Assembly: GCF_025979705.1 (NCBI RefSeq)
Contig: NZ_CP110136.1
Coordinates: 3,782,001 to 3,846,000 of the forward strand
Direction of reading: 5' to 3'
Length of the DNA stretch: 64,000 nt
From: Hymenobacter sp. YIM 151858-1
GTDB taxonomy: Bacteria > Bacteroidota > Bacteroidia > Cytophagales > Hymenobacteraceae
Part shown: positions 49,230 to 57,737 of the stretch, piece by piece
Numbering within the stretch: position 1 is the first letter of the stretch
Layout of the letters: every line of letters begins with the position of its first letter
The notes under the pieces: model-generated
Told to the model about the DNA's origin: nothing
Databases searched by the model: none
Seen by the model: the letters and a program-made list of their open reading frames with translations, nothing else
Position numbers and translations under genes: made by a program

Positions 49230-50552
49230 ATGAGAAATACCATTGCAATTGTGGGCCGCCCGAACGTGGGCAAGTCCACGCTGTTCAACCGCCTGGTCGG
49301 TGAACGTAAGGCCATCATGGACAACCAGTCGGGCGTAACGCGCGACCGGCATTACGGCAACGGCGAGTGGACCGGCAAGTACTTCACCGTTATCGACACC
49401 GGGGGCTACGTAGTGGGCTCCGACGACGTGTTTGAGGAAGGCATCCGCAAGCAGGTGAAGCTGGCCATCGACGAGGCCGACGTGGTCCTGTTCATGGTGG
49501 ACGTAGACGCTGGCCTGCACCCCCTCGACGAGGAGTTTGCCAACGTGCTGCGCCGCTACGATGGCAAAAAACCCATTTACCTGGTGGCCAATAAGGCCGA
49601 TACCACGGCCCGCTTTCAGGCCGCCGGCGAGTTTTACGCCCTGGGTATCGGCACCGGCGACATCTTCCCCATCAGCTCGCAATCGGGCGGCGGTACGGGG
49701 GAGCTGCTCGATGCCGTGGTTAGCCACTTCGAGGAAGAAGGTGTGGAAAACCCCGACGAAGGTATTCCGCGCATTTCGGTGATGGGCCGCCCCAACGTGG
49801 GCAAATCGTCGTTCGTGAACGTGCTTCTGGGTGAGGAGCGCAGCATCGTGACGGACATTGCCGGCACCACCCGCGACGCCATTCACACGCGCTACAACGC
49901 CTTCGGCAACGAGTTTATCGTGATTGACACGGCCGGTTTGCGCCGCAAAGCCCGCGTTGACGAAGACATCGAGTTCTACTCCAACCTCCGTTCGCTGCGC
50001 GCGATGGAAGAGTCGGACGTGGTGATTGTGATGCTCGACGCTACCCGCGGCATTGAAGCCCAGGACGTGAACATCATCGGCCTGGCCGACCGAAACCGCA
50101 AGGGCATCGTGATTCTGGTGAACAAGTGGGACCTGATCGAGAACAAGGAAACCAACACGGCCAAGGAGTTCGAAGACCAGATTTACGAGCGCATCAAGCC
50201 CATCAGCTACCCGCCCATCGTCTTCACCTCGGCCGTTACCAAGCAGCGCGTGCACAAGGCCATCGAAACCGCGATGGAGGTGTATGCCAACAAGCGCAAG
50301 AAGGTGCCCACCTCGGAGCTGAACGAGGTGATGCTGCGCGAAATCGAAGCGTACCCGCCGCCCACCACCAAGGGTAAAATGGTGCGCATCAAGTACGTAA
50401 CGCAGCTGCCCACGCACAACCCGGTGTTTGCGTTCTTCTGCAACCTGCCGCAGTACGTGAAAGAGTCGTACACGCGTTACCTCGAGAACCGCCTGCGCGA
50501 GCATTTCGACTTCACGGGGGTGCCCATCGGCATCGTGTACCGCAAAAAATAA
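49230..50552 (+). CDS. der: Tandem GTPase Der (EngA)
   Basis: A 440-residue double GTPase needed for 50S ribosome assembly. The first G domain has VGRPNVGKSTLFNRLVGER and DTGGYVVGSDDVF; the second has MGRPNVGKSSFVNVLLGEE, IDTAGLRRKARVDED and LVNKWDLIENKE; a KH-like domain follows (about residues 350-438). The ATG at 49230 (MRNTIAIVGRPN) is chosen over a GTG 30 bp upstream. A strong terminator follows. Confidence 0.96.
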   Translation: MRNTIAIVGRPNVGKSTLFNRLVGERKAIMDNQSGVTRDRHYGNGEWTGKYFTVIDTGGYVVGSDDVFEEGIRKQVKLAIDEADVVLFMVDVDAGLHPLDEEFANVLRRYDGKKPIYLVANKADTTARFQAAGEFYALGIGTGDIFPISSQSGGGTGELLDAVVSHFEEEGVENPDEGIPRISVMGRPNVGKSSFVNVLLGEERSIVTDIAGTTRDAIHTRYNAFGNEFIVIDTAGLRRKARVDEDIEFYSNLRSLRAMEESDVVIVMLDATRGIEAQDVNIIGLADRNRKGIVILVNKWDLIENKETNTAKEFEDQIYERIKPISYPPIVFTSAVTKQRVHKAIETAMEVYANKRKKVPTSELNEVMLREIEAYPPPTTKGKMVRIKYVTQLPTHNPVFAFFCNLPQYVKESYTRYLENRLREHFDFTGVPIGIVYRKK

Positions 50553-50567
50553 TTTGCTTTAGCAGCG

Positions 50568-50605
50568 TCGGGCGGGCCTTTTCCTAGGTCCGCCCGATTT
50601 TTTTT
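50568..50605 (+). terminator. Terminator of der
   Basis: TCGGGCGG (50568-50575) pairs with CCGCCCGA (50590-50597), with extra GCC/GGT pairing inside, followed by TTTTTTTT. A canonical Rho-independent terminator 16 bp after the der stop; the loop contains CCTAGG. Confidence 0.92.
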
Positions 50606-50650
50606 GAGGAGGCAGAGGTTACCTCCGGAAGGGTGATGTATAAAGGGGCA

Positions 50651-50678
50651 GAAGCTACCAACGCTACTTGGTGGCTTC
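50651..50678 (+). promoter_or_regulatory. Hairpin in the leader of the small lipoprotein gene
   Basis: GAAGCTACCAA and TTGGTGGCTTC pair over 11 bp (one U-G) with a CGCTAC loop, about 47 bp before the ATG at 50725. It could stabilise the mRNA or be part of a regulatory leader. Confidence 0.4.
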
Positions 50679-50724
50679 GCTAGTCAAGATTTTCAACTCC
50701 ACCACTTTTCACCTAACAATTACC

Positions 50725-50982
50725 ATGAAAAAGGTTCTGTTCCTCGCTCTGGCTGCTGCTTCGTTCACCTTCGCTTCGTGCGAAAGCAAAACCGAGCAAG
50801 CTGCTGAGCAAACCGCCGAAAACGTAGAGGCTGGTGCTGAAGCTACTGCCGACAAAATGGAAGAAGCTGCTGACTCGACCCGCGAAGCTGGCGAGGCTCA
50901 GGCTGAAGCTATCGAAGAGGCTCCTGCTGCTGAAGGTGCTACCACGGCTCCGGCCGCTGGTGCTACCACCACCCAGCAGTAA
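50725..50982 (+). CDS. Small Ala/Glu-rich lipoprotein
   Basis: An 85-residue protein with a lipoprotein signal (MKKVLFLALAAASFTFASC; lipidated Cys near residue 19) and a mature part dominated by Ala, Glu and Thr in a heptad-like pattern (KTEQAAEQTAENVEAGAEAT, ADKMEEAADSTREAGEAQAE). It should form a long helix or coiled coil, recalling Lpp-like or YtxH-like proteins. The ATG at 50725 gives the signal peptide. No family was identified; such small lipoproteins are often abundant envelope components. Flanked by terminators. Confidence 0.75.
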   Translation: MKKVLFLALAAASFTFASCESKTEQAAEQTAENVEAGAEATADKMEEAADSTREAGEAQAEAIEEAPAAEGATTAPAAGATTTQQ

Positions 50983-51011
50983 TTACTGCCGTGCGCTGCC
51001 TGCGGGCAGGC

Positions 51012-51057
51012 ACAAACAACAAGAGCGCTCCGGCAACGGGGCGCTCTTGTTGTTTGT
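51012..51057. terminator. Bidirectional terminator after the lipoprotein gene
   Basis: Perfect 17-bp arms ACAAACAACAAGAGCGC / GCGCTCTTGTTGTTTGT around a 12-base loop, between the convergent small lipoprotein and the hypothetical gene at 51079. Confidence 0.9.
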
Positions 51058-51078
51058 GGGCAGTTGCAGCACCTAGGG

Positions 51079-51648
51079 CTAGGCGCCCAGGCGGCGCTGC
51101 AGCAGGTTCTCTACCACGCTCATCAGCTTTTTGGGCGCGTAGGTGCGCCAGGCCAACTCGTCGAGCTGGCCGCCGAAGTTGATGTAGGAGTCGATGTTGT
51201 ACTGGCGCATCTCGCGCGCCACGTGTTCCTGAAAGTTGATGGCGGCAATCCAGCCGTCTTCCACGTCCTCAAACCACTCTTCGTAGTAGGAGTCGTCGGA
51301 GCCGTGGAAGTTGAACACGTTTTCGCCGATGAGGATGTAGCGGTGGATGCCCTCGTGCACCATCGGGTCGATGATCTGGCGCTTGAGCTGCATGATATCG
51401 TTCTCAATGGCGTCGTTCCATTCGCCAATAAACTCGATAATGGCCACGCCCTGCTCGTAATCCACGAACAGAATCTTCAGAAACAGCGTGTCAGACTCCA
51501 TGTCGTCCCACTGCGGATGAATGAAGTAGCCGTAAATGGTATTAACGTAGTTATCGAGGCTGTTTTCGGCCCCGAACAGCGGCGACCTAGGATCTTCCGA
51601 GGCCGAGTATTGCTCCATCCAGGCGTAATGGGGTTCGATGGTATGCAT
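51079..51648 (-). CDS. Conserved-looking hypothetical protein
   Basis: A 189-residue acidic, aromatic-rich protein without signal peptide or membrane helix. The ATG at 51648 (MHTIEPHYAWMEQYSASEDP) is chosen over one 36 bp upstream. The centre has LFLKILFVDYEQGVAIIEFI and HRYILIGENVFNFHGSDDSY; the C-terminus is WRTYAPKKLMSVVENLLQRR. Good codon usage and no frameshifts support a real gene. No family was recognised. Its neighbours (lipoprotein, murQ) give no functional hint. Confidence 0.75.
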   Translation of the reverse strand: MHTIEPHYAWMEQYSASEDPRSPLFGAENSLDNYVNTIYGYFIHPQWDDMESDTLFLKILFVDYEQGVAIIEFIGEWNDAIENDIMQLKRQIIDPMVHEGIHRYILIGENVFNFHGSDDSYYEEWFEDVEDGWIAAINFQEHVAREMRQYNIDSYINFGGQLDELAWRTYAPKKLMSVVENLLQRRLGA

Positions 51649-51750
51649 AAGGCAGAGGTTGCGGAGGGTAAGGGGCAGCGGCAAACCGGTTGTTAGGGTA
51701 GAAACGTCCGGACCGGTTTAGTGTTCCCCTCTCAACCCCGAAAAGCCCCT

Positions 51751-51784
51751 AAAACAACTGAGCACGCCCAATAGAGCGTGCTCA
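51751..51784 (-). terminator. Terminator of murQ
   Basis: TGAGCACGC / GCGTGCTCA (51759-51767, 51776-51784), 8-base loop, followed on the minus strand by GTTGTTTTAG. It lies 25 bp after the murQ stop. Confidence 0.8.
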
Positions 51785-51809
51785 GCAATAGATAAGGTCC
51801 AAGAGATGC

Positions 51810-52616
51810 TTAGTGTCCGCTGTGCGCCGCTAGCGCTGCCCGCACCGAGCCGTGCAGCTGCAGCAGCTCGGCCGCGTGGCTTTGGTCGATGCCGAGCTCG
51901 TCCATCAGCATTCGTTCGCCGCGGTCCACGAGCTTGGCGTTGGTTAGCTGCATGTCTACCATCTTATTGCCCTTCACCCGACCTAGGCGAATCATGGTGG
52001 CGGTGGTGAGCATGTTGAGCACCAGCTTCTGGGCGGTACCGGCTTTCATGCGGGTGCTGCCCGTTACGAACTCGGGGCCGGTGACAACCTCCACCGGAAA
52101 GTCGGCTACCGCGGCCACGCGCGAACCCGCGTTGCACACCACGCAGCCCGTGGCAAGCCCATGTTGCCGAGCGCGCTCCAAACCGCCAATTACGTAGGGC
52201 GTGCGGCCCGAAGCCGCAATGCCCACCACAATGTCGTTGCTGGTGATGTTGTGCTCCTGCAAATCGCGCCAGGCTTGCTCAAAGTCGTCTTCGGCGTTTT
52301 CCACGGCTTTGCGAATGGCGGTGTCGCCGCCGGCAATAAGGCCTACTACCAGGCCGTGCGGCACCCCGAACGTGGGCGGGCACTCCGAGGCATCGAGAAT
52401 ACCTAGGCGGCCGCTCGTGCCGGCCCCGATATAAAACAACCGCCCACCCGCTTGCAGGCTGCGCACGGTAGCCTCCACGAGTTGCTCAATCTGCGGCAAA
52501 GCCTTTTCAACCGCTTGCGGTACCGTGTGGTCGAGCTGGTTGATGTTGGCCAGCAGCTGGGCGGTAGGCTGCGTTTCGAGGTTATCGAACTGCGAGGCGC
52601 TTTCGGTAGTACTCAC
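51810..52616 (-). CDS. murQ: N-acetylmuramic acid 6-phosphate etherase
   Basis: A 268-residue SIS-domain enzyme that cleaves the lactyl ether of MurNAc 6-phosphate to GlcNAc 6-phosphate and lactate during peptidoglycan recycling. Features are LFYIGAGTSGRLGILDASEC, PPTFGVP, GIAASGRTPYVIGGLERA, and VTGSTRMKAGTAQKLVLNML, with TNAKLVDRGERML near the end. The GTG at 52616 starts the typical TESASQFDNL N-terminus and replaces an earlier ATG whose extra residues are low-complexity. Monocistronic. Confidence 0.93.
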   Translation of the reverse strand: MSTTESASQFDNLETQPTAQLLANINQLDHTVPQAVEKALPQIEQLVEATVRSLQAGGRLFYIGAGTSGRLGILDASECPPTFGVPHGLVVGLIAGGDTAIRKAVENAEDDFEQAWRDLQEHNITSNDIVVGIAASGRTPYVIGGLERARQHGLATGCVVCNAGSRVAAVADFPVEVVTGPEFVTGSTRMKAGTAQKLVLNMLTTATMIRLGRVKGNKMVDMQLTNAKLVDRGERMLMDELGIDQSHAAELLQLHGSVRAALAAHSGH

Positions 52617-52703
52617 GGGTGGGGAGGGGTAAAATGGGGTAGGAAACGGGTGCAAAGGAACACAAGCATCAGCCGCTAGCACGCGGCCAGGTCGGGTGCC
52701 TAC

Positions 52704-53000
52704 CTAGGATTTGGGCGGGGCAGGCTTCAGCCGTCCTACTACGTAAAACTTGTCGAGCACATTTACGGTGTGCGGCGCATCTTGGTCAAGCTCGGCAGTT
52801 AAATCTTGCCCGGCCCAGTGCTCGTAGTGGTGCCCGCGGCTCCAGAGGCGCGAGCGGGTTACGTCGTAAATCAGCCCGTGGTAGGCAAACCAGATTTCGT
52901 CGCGGTCTTGCCCGTTGCGCAGGGCCAGCTGATGCACCGAGTACTCGGGCAGCTCCGAAACAGGGGTGCCATCGGCCGTAGCGGGGATGTGCGTGTTCAA
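52704..53000 (-). CDS. Cytochrome b5-like heme-binding domain protein
   Basis: A 98-residue soluble protein. The segment from YSVHQLALRNGQDRDEIWFA, YHGLIYDVTRSRLWSRGHHY to EHWAGQDLTAELDQDAPHT matches the cytochrome b5/steroid-binding fold; the His in HHYEHWAG and a second His (DAPHT) are likely heme ligands. There is no membrane anchor, and the canonical HPGG is altered. It lies 11 bp downstream of the ureohydrolase-like gene, so the two may be one unit. Electron partner unknown. Confidence 0.8.
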   Translation of the reverse strand: MNTHIPATADGTPVSELPEYSVHQLALRNGQDRDEIWFAYHGLIYDVTRSRLWSRGHHYEHWAGQDLTAELDQDAPHTVNVLDKFYVVGRLKPAPPKS

Positions 53001-53011
53001 TTAATTGATAA

Positions 53012-54154
53012 TTATCCCAGCAGGGCTTGGGTCAGAATCCAGCGGTTGGGCAGGTCGCCCTGGGCAGCGCGCAGGTAGTCCTGGTAGCTGCAGGGCACAA
53101 TACGCCGCACCGTGCTATCGGCGAGGCTTTCTACCTCCATCCACCACTTTTCGGTGCGTTTGGCCTTGTAGAACACCAGTTTGGCCGGGTTGCCGGGCAG
53201 GCCCACGGCGTAGCGAATAAAGCGGCGGCTGGTGAAGTCGGTTTCGTTGCGGCGGTGGTAATAGCCTTCCACAAAGTACCACAGCATGGTGGCGGCGGTG
53301 GCAGCACCCAGGCCCAGCAGGTCGTGGTCGGGGCGGTAGCCGTAAAGCCCGATGCTGGTGAGCTGGTCGTTGTGGCCGGCGTACCAGCACAGCTGCGCTG
53401 CCTCCTCGGCCGTGAGGCCAAACGGCGAAGCCGGCAGGTACCCCGGAAACTCCGGCCAGCGCAGGGCCGTGAGGTCGAAGCTTACCATATCGGCCTGGCG
53501 CAGCAGCGGCTCGGCCTGGCGCACATCGGCCCTGATTTCACCTAGGCGCAGGGTTTCGAAGTGCAGCTTCTCGAGGGCGGCCAGTACCGAGGTAGGCACC
53601 AAATACTGCTGATGCCCCAACTGCCCGAAGTTGAACAGAAAGTTGGGCTCGTGCATGAGGATGCGGCGCAGGTGCGTGTCTTCGGCGTGGGCGCCGGCTT
53701 CCTCCACCATGTCCACGCGGGCATCCACGCAGGAGAGGCTCACGGGGCGGTCGAGGGTTTCGTAGGCCAGAAACTGGCCGATGTCGAGGTCGTGCGAGCC
53801 GCCGAGCAAAATGGGCACGGTGTTGTGTTCGAGCAGGGCCGCCACAATCTCGCGCAGGCGCAGGTACGTGTCTTCGAGGGTGAGGCCGTTGCGCAGGTTC
53901 CCTAGGTCGACGAGGCGGCAGGGGCCGGTGCCGCGCTGCAGCTGGTAAAAGCGCTGGCGCACGGCATCGGGCGCGGCGGCGGCGGGTTGGCCGGCCGCGC
54001 TGCCGCGCCACTCGTTTAGGCCAATCAGAGCAAGGTCGGCGGAGCGCCAGTCGGGGAAGGTATCAACGAAGCGGGCCGCGTGCGCGCCCAGCGTGGTGCT
54101 GCCCCATGCGGAGGCTTCGTCGGCGAGCGGGTCGAAAAACAGGGCCAGATTCAT
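53012..54154 (-). CDS. Ureohydrolase-fold protein with degenerate metal site
   Basis: A 380-residue protein of the arginase/formiminoglutamase superfamily (LALIGLNEWRG, ILLGGSHDLDIG, SLSCVDARVDMVEEAG, MVSFDLTALRWPEFPG). The metal motifs are only partly kept: motif 1 GGSHD (118-122) keeps His, but motif 2 is DARVD (144-148) instead of DxHxD and motif 3 is SFDLTALR where SxDxDxxDP is expected. A binuclear Mn site is therefore doubtful, and activity as arginase or HutG is unlikely. It may be a structural or regulatory relative retained in Bacteroidota. 11 bp upstream of the b5-like gene. Confidence 0.85.
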   Translation of the reverse strand: MNLALFFDPLADEASAWGSTTLGAHAARFVDTFPDWRSADLALIGLNEWRGSAAGQPAAAAPDAVRQRFYQLQRGTGPCRLVDLGNLRNGLTLEDTYLRLREIVAALLEHNTVPILLGGSHDLDIGQFLAYETLDRPVSLSCVDARVDMVEEAGAHAEDTHLRRILMHEPNFLFNFGQLGHQQYLVPTSVLAALEKLHFETLRLGEIRADVRQAEPLLRQADMVSFDLTALRWPEFPGYLPASPFGLTAEEAAQLCWYAGHNDQLTSIGLYGYRPDHDLLGLGAATAATMLWYFVEGYYHRRNETDFTSRRFIRYAVGLPGNPAKLVFYKAKRTEKWWMEVESLADSTVRRIVPCSYQDYLRAAQGDLPNRWILTQALLG

Positions 54155-54232
54155 AACAACAGTGCAGCCGCGCCAGCGCGCCCAAGGCCGCTGGTGTCAA
54201 AGCTACTGAAAAACCCTGCCGCAAACACCCGG

Positions 54233-54248
54233 ATTAACGGCCGTTAAT
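54233..54248. promoter_or_regulatory. Perfect 16-bp palindrome upstream of fadD
   Basis: ATTAACGGCCGTTAAT, a perfect dyad 62 bp before the acyl-CoA synthetase ATG. The size and symmetry suit a homodimeric regulator such as TetR/FadR-type repressors. Not seen elsewhere in this window. Confidence 0.45.
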
Positions 54249-54309
54249 AGCGTTTGAGCCAAAAAATGTATTTATTTCAGGAAGAATTCCCTCCCGACCT
54301 TTACTCCTT

Positions 54310-56091
54310 ATGGACGTTCGCCGCACCTTCGATATTCTGCCGCATCAGCTGAAAAACTTTCCGAAAGCTGATTGCCTCGCCGCCAAGCAAAGCGGCAACT
54401 GGCAGCCGTTCAGCACGCAACAGGTTTTCGACAACGCCGAGCTGGTGAGCTTTGGCCTGCGGAAACTCGGCATCGGGAAAGACGACAAAGTCGCCATCAT
54501 CTCGATGAACCGCCCCGAGTGGCTGATGACCGACTTCGGCATTTCGCAGCTCGGCGCCGTTACGGTGCCCATGTACCCCACCATTACGGTGGAGGATTAC
54601 GCCTACATTTTTGCCGATGCCGGCGTGAAGGCCGTGGTGGTATCCAACCAGGAGCTCTACGATAAGGTGAAGCAGGCTACCGCGGGGCTCGATATTTCCG
54701 ACGACTGCATCTTTACCTACGACCGCGTGCCCGGTGCCCGCCACTTCGACGACCTGTTGGCCCTAGGTAAGGGCGGCGACAAGGCCGAGCTGGAGCGCAT
54801 GAAAGCCGCCGTGCAGCCCGACGACCTGCTGACGCTCATTTACACCTCGGGCACCACGGGCAAGCCCAAGGGCGTAATGCTCTCGCACGACAACATCCTG
54901 AGCAACTGCCGCAACTCGCAGGCTTCGGTGCCGGTTACGAAGGACGATAAAGCCCTGAGCTTCCTGCCGCTCTGCCACATTTTCGAGCGCATGGTTACTT
55001 ACCTCTACATGATCAACGGCGTGAGCATTTACTACGCCGAGAGCATGGAAACCATTGCCGACAACCTGCGCGAGGTAAAGCCCAACATCTTTACCACGGT
55101 GCCGCGCCTGCTCGAAAAAGTGTACGACAAGATCGTGGCCAAGGGCTACGAGCTGTCGGGCGTGAAGAAAAACCTGTTCTTCTGGGCCCTCAACCTAGGC
55201 CTGGAGTTCGATACGCAGGAGGACAAAGGCTTCTTCTACAACTCGCAGCTGAAGCTGGCGCGCAAGCTTATCTTCTCGAAGTGGCAGGAGGCCCTAGGTG
55301 GCAACATCCGCTGCATCGTATCGGGGGGTGGCGCGCTGCAACCGCGCTTGGCGCGGGTGTTCTGGGCCGCTGGCATTCGGGTGATGGAGGGCTACGGCCT
55401 GACGGAAACCTCGCCGGTAATTGCCGTGAACGGTTTCGAGCCCGAAAACAACAAGATTGGCTGCGTGGGCCCGCTCATCGACAACACCGAAGTACGGATT
55501 GCGCCCGACGGGGAGATTCTGACCAAGTCGCCGTCGGTGATGAAGGGCTACTACAACCGGCCCGACCTGACGGCGGAGGTGATTGACCAGGAGGGCTGGT
55601 TCCACACGGGCGACATCGGCGAGTTCGTCAACGGGCGCTTCCTCAAAATCACCGACCGCAAGAAGGAGATGTTCAAGACCTCGGGCGGCAAGTACGTGGC
55701 CCCGCAGGTCATCGAAAACAAGCTCAAGGAGTCCCCGCTCATCGAGCAGGCCATGGTCGTGGGCGACGGGCAGAAGTTCCCGGCCGTGCTGCTGGTACCC
55801 TCGTTCGACGAGCTGAAGAAGTGGTGCCAGCGCCACAGTGTAGATTGCAGCGGCTCGAACGAGGACATGATCCGCAACGAGAAAGTACGCGCCATGTACC
55901 ACGAGCTGGTGGGCAAGTACAACCAAGGCTTTGCGCAGTGGGAGCAGGTGAAGAAGGAGGTGCTGCTGCCCGCCCAATGGACGGTGGAAAGCGGCGAGCT
56001 GACGCCCACTATGAAGGTGAAGCGCAAGATCATCAGCAACAACTATAAGGATATCATCGACAGCTTGTATCAGGTGGAAGCCGTGCGCTAA
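54310..56091 (+). CDS. Long-chain acyl-CoA synthetase
   Basis: A 593-residue AMP-forming ligase that activates fatty acids with ATP and CoA. The P-loop is YTSGTTGKPKGVMLSHDN, with GYGLTETSPVIAVNGFEPEN, the hinge WFHTGDIGEFVNGRFLKITD and RKKEMFKTSGGKYVAPQVIE. The length (about 590) and motif spacing are those of long-chain FadD/FACS of Bacteroidota type. It feeds the FadN/FadA/FadE genes downstream. Cytosolic, possibly membrane-bound. A lipoprotein gene follows at 56214. Confidence 0.93.
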   Translation: MDVRRTFDILPHQLKNFPKADCLAAKQSGNWQPFSTQQVFDNAELVSFGLRKLGIGKDDKVAIISMNRPEWLMTDFGISQLGAVTVPMYPTITVEDYAYIFADAGVKAVVVSNQELYDKVKQATAGLDISDDCIFTYDRVPGARHFDDLLALGKGGDKAELERMKAAVQPDDLLTLIYTSGTTGKPKGVMLSHDNILSNCRNSQASVPVTKDDKALSFLPLCHIFERMVTYLYMINGVSIYYAESMETIADNLREVKPNIFTTVPRLLEKVYDKIVAKGYELSGVKKNLFFWALNLGLEFDTQEDKGFFYNSQLKLARKLIFSKWQEALGGNIRCIVSGGGALQPRLARVFWAAGIRVMEGYGLTETSPVIAVNGFEPENNKIGCVGPLIDNTEVRIAPDGEILTKSPSVMKGYYNRPDLTAEVIDQEGWFHTGDIGEFVNGRFLKITDRKKEMFKTSGGKYVAPQVIENKLKESPLIEQAMVVGDGQKFPAVLLVPSFDELKKWCQRHSVDCSGSNEDMIRNEKVRAMYHELVGKYNQGFAQWEQVKKEVLLPAQWTVESGELTPTMKVKRKIISNNYKDIIDSLYQVEAVR

Positions 56092-56213
56092 GCCCGCGCC
56101 CTGGCTGGCAGTACCGCGGCCCGGTTGCCCTAGGTGGCAGCCGGGCCGTGGCGCACCCAGGCACAGGCTTGCTGCCGCCGTCAGTAATATTACACACGCC
56201 AATTCCGTTTAAA

Positions 56214-57050
56214 ATGAATCCTTTCTACAGATATCCGGCCGTTTGGCTGCTGGGTGTTGGCCTGCTTGCCGCGGGCTGCGGCAGCAAACGCCAAGACCCC
56301 ACGCCCCCGGTGGCCGCTACCACTACCAGCATTGCGGGCGTGGTGCAAACCGAAGACGAGCAACTGCAGCCCCTGAGCAAGGCCGGCGTGTTGGTAACCC
56401 TGGAGGGCACTGCCATCCGGGCCACTACCGATGCCAACGGCGCCTACCTGCTGGACAACGTACCCCTAGGCCGGCACGTGCTGAACCTGAGCCGCCCTGG
56501 CCTGGGCACCATGCGCTACGAAGCCAACATTACCGACCTGGTGCCGCGCACCATGCCGCCGGTGCTGCTGAGCGAGCAAAGCTCCACGCGCGTTACCGAC
56601 CTGAAGAGCGTGGGCAAAACCCCGTATTCGCTGGCCAGCGAGGTGGCCGCTTACGAGTGCACCGTGGCCTACAACGCCCAGCTGTACCCCGCGCCCAAGA
56701 AGTACGCCATCCGGCTATACGTGGGCAAAACGGCCGACGTGAGCAACACCAGCTACCTGCAAGCCACCCAATACAGCCAGTTGGCCGACGTGACTTCGCC
56801 GGCTACCCCGGGCACGGGCCGCTTCCGCCTCGCTTTCTACGACAACGAGCTGCGCCAGCTGGGCTTTGCCAAAGGCGACCGGGTGTACGTGGCCGTGTAT
56901 GGATCCCCGAAGGACGTGCAGTGGGGCGGCATCGGGCGCGAGGCTACATACTTCGTGCCGTACTCGCTCGACCCGGTTACGGGCCGTATTCAGCGCGTGG
57001 AGGCCAACCTAAACCCCAATCCCGGGCGCGTCGATTTTGTGCTGCCCTAG
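56214..57050 (+). CDS. Lipoprotein with carboxypeptidase-regulatory-like domain
   Basis: A 278-residue lipoprotein: signal WLLGVGLLAAGC (Cys near residue 21), then a beta-sandwich regulatory domain (about 45-115, SKAGVLVTLEGTAIRATTDA, NGAYLLDNVPLGRHVLNLSR) and a C-terminal beta-rich part (about 130-278, YTVAYNAQLYP-like strands and VYVAVYGSPKDVQWGGIGRE). The ATG at 56214 gives the signal. No enzyme motif. The fold is common in Bacteroidota surface lipoproteins; role unknown. It sits between fadD and marR and is probably separately expressed. Confidence 0.75.
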   Translation: MNPFYRYPAVWLLGVGLLAAGCGSKRQDPTPPVAATTTSIAGVVQTEDEQLQPLSKAGVLVTLEGTAIRATTDANGAYLLDNVPLGRHVLNLSRPGLGTMRYEANITDLVPRTMPPVLLSEQSSTRVTDLKSVGKTPYSLASEVAAYECTVAYNAQLYPAPKKYAIRLYVGKTADVSNTSYLQATQYSQLADVTSPATPGTGRFRLAFYDNELRQLGFAKGDRVYVAVYGSPKDVQWGGIGREATYFVPYSLDPVTGRIQRVEANLNPNPGRVDFVLP

Positions 57051-57129
57051 GTGGCGCGGCAGCCACAACTCGGGGCAGGCCGGCTTCGTTACCCGAAGCG
57101 GCCTGCCCAACTTTTTTATGGCAAACTAG

Positions 57130-57146
57130 TATGCTTGCATAACAAA
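57130..57146. promoter_or_regulatory. Candidate MarR operator upstream of marR
   Basis: The perfect dyad TATGCTTGCATA (57130-57141) is part of AGTATGCTTGCATAACA (57128-57144). A related 17-mer, AGTCGGCACGCATAACA, sits upstream of fadE at 61718 (13 of 17 identical), with a second diverged copy at 61787. The dyad ends 55 bp before the marR ATG. A shared site for the MarR protein is a reasonable inference. Confidence 0.5.
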
Positions 57147-57195
57147 ATTATTTGTACGTTTACCCAGGCTCAGGTGCTTGCCGGGCTCCGCTTAC

Positions 57196-57672
57196 ATGAA
57201 ACCCGAGGAAACCGTAGACTACAATATCAAGGTGGCGTGGCACGCCATTTCGCGCATGTATAATGTGCAGGCGGCCAAACACGACATCACCACGAGCATC
57301 GGCTTCGTGCTCCTGAACATTGATCAGGAGCAGGGCACGCCGGCCACCAAGATTGCCCCGCTGCTGGGCCTCGAAACCCGCTCGCTCACACGCATTCTGC
57401 GCTCCATGGAGGAGAAGGGCCTTATCTATAAGCAGGCCGACCAGCAGGACAAACGCTCGGTGCGCATTTTCCTCACCGAAGAAGGCCTGCGCAAGAAAGA
57501 GGTGTCGCGCCAAACGGTGCGGCAGTTCAACCAGAAGATCCGCGAGAAAGTACCAACCGACCAGCTGGAGGTGTTCTTCCGCGTGGTAGGCCAGATCAAC
57601 GGCCTGATCGACAGCAAAAGCATTTTCGAGGGCTTCAAGGTGAAGCCGCTCAAAACGGATAAAAAAGCTTAA
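57196..57672 (+). CDS. MarR-family transcriptional regulator
   Basis: A 158-residue winged-helix protein: N-terminal dimerisation helices (VDYNIKVAWHAISRMYNVQA), helix-turn-helix (PATKIAPLLGLETRSLTRIL, RSMEEKGLIYKQADQQDKRS), wing and a C-terminal dimer helix. The ATG at 57196 is preferred over one 18 bp upstream. It directly precedes fadN (65 bp) and an upstream dyad could be its operator, so it is likely the regulator of the fadN-fadA-fadE genes, perhaps responding to acyl-CoA. The effector is not known. Confidence 0.88.
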   Translation: MKPEETVDYNIKVAWHAISRMYNVQAAKHDITTSIGFVLLNIDQEQGTPATKIAPLLGLETRSLTRILRSMEEKGLIYKQADQQDKRSVRIFLTEEGLRKKEVSRQTVRQFNQKIREKVPTDQLEVFFRVVGQINGLIDSKSIFEGFKVKPLKTDKKA

Positions 57673-57737
57673 CCGCGGCGCCTAGGTAGCAGCGGATCGT
57701 GCTCAACCATTCACTCATTCACGCATTCCCTGAAAGA

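Noticed and set aside
49180-49230. GGCGGAATTGGTCGGACCGA region resembling a tRNA 5' half
   Set aside because: No anticodon or T-arm follows, and der starts at 49230.
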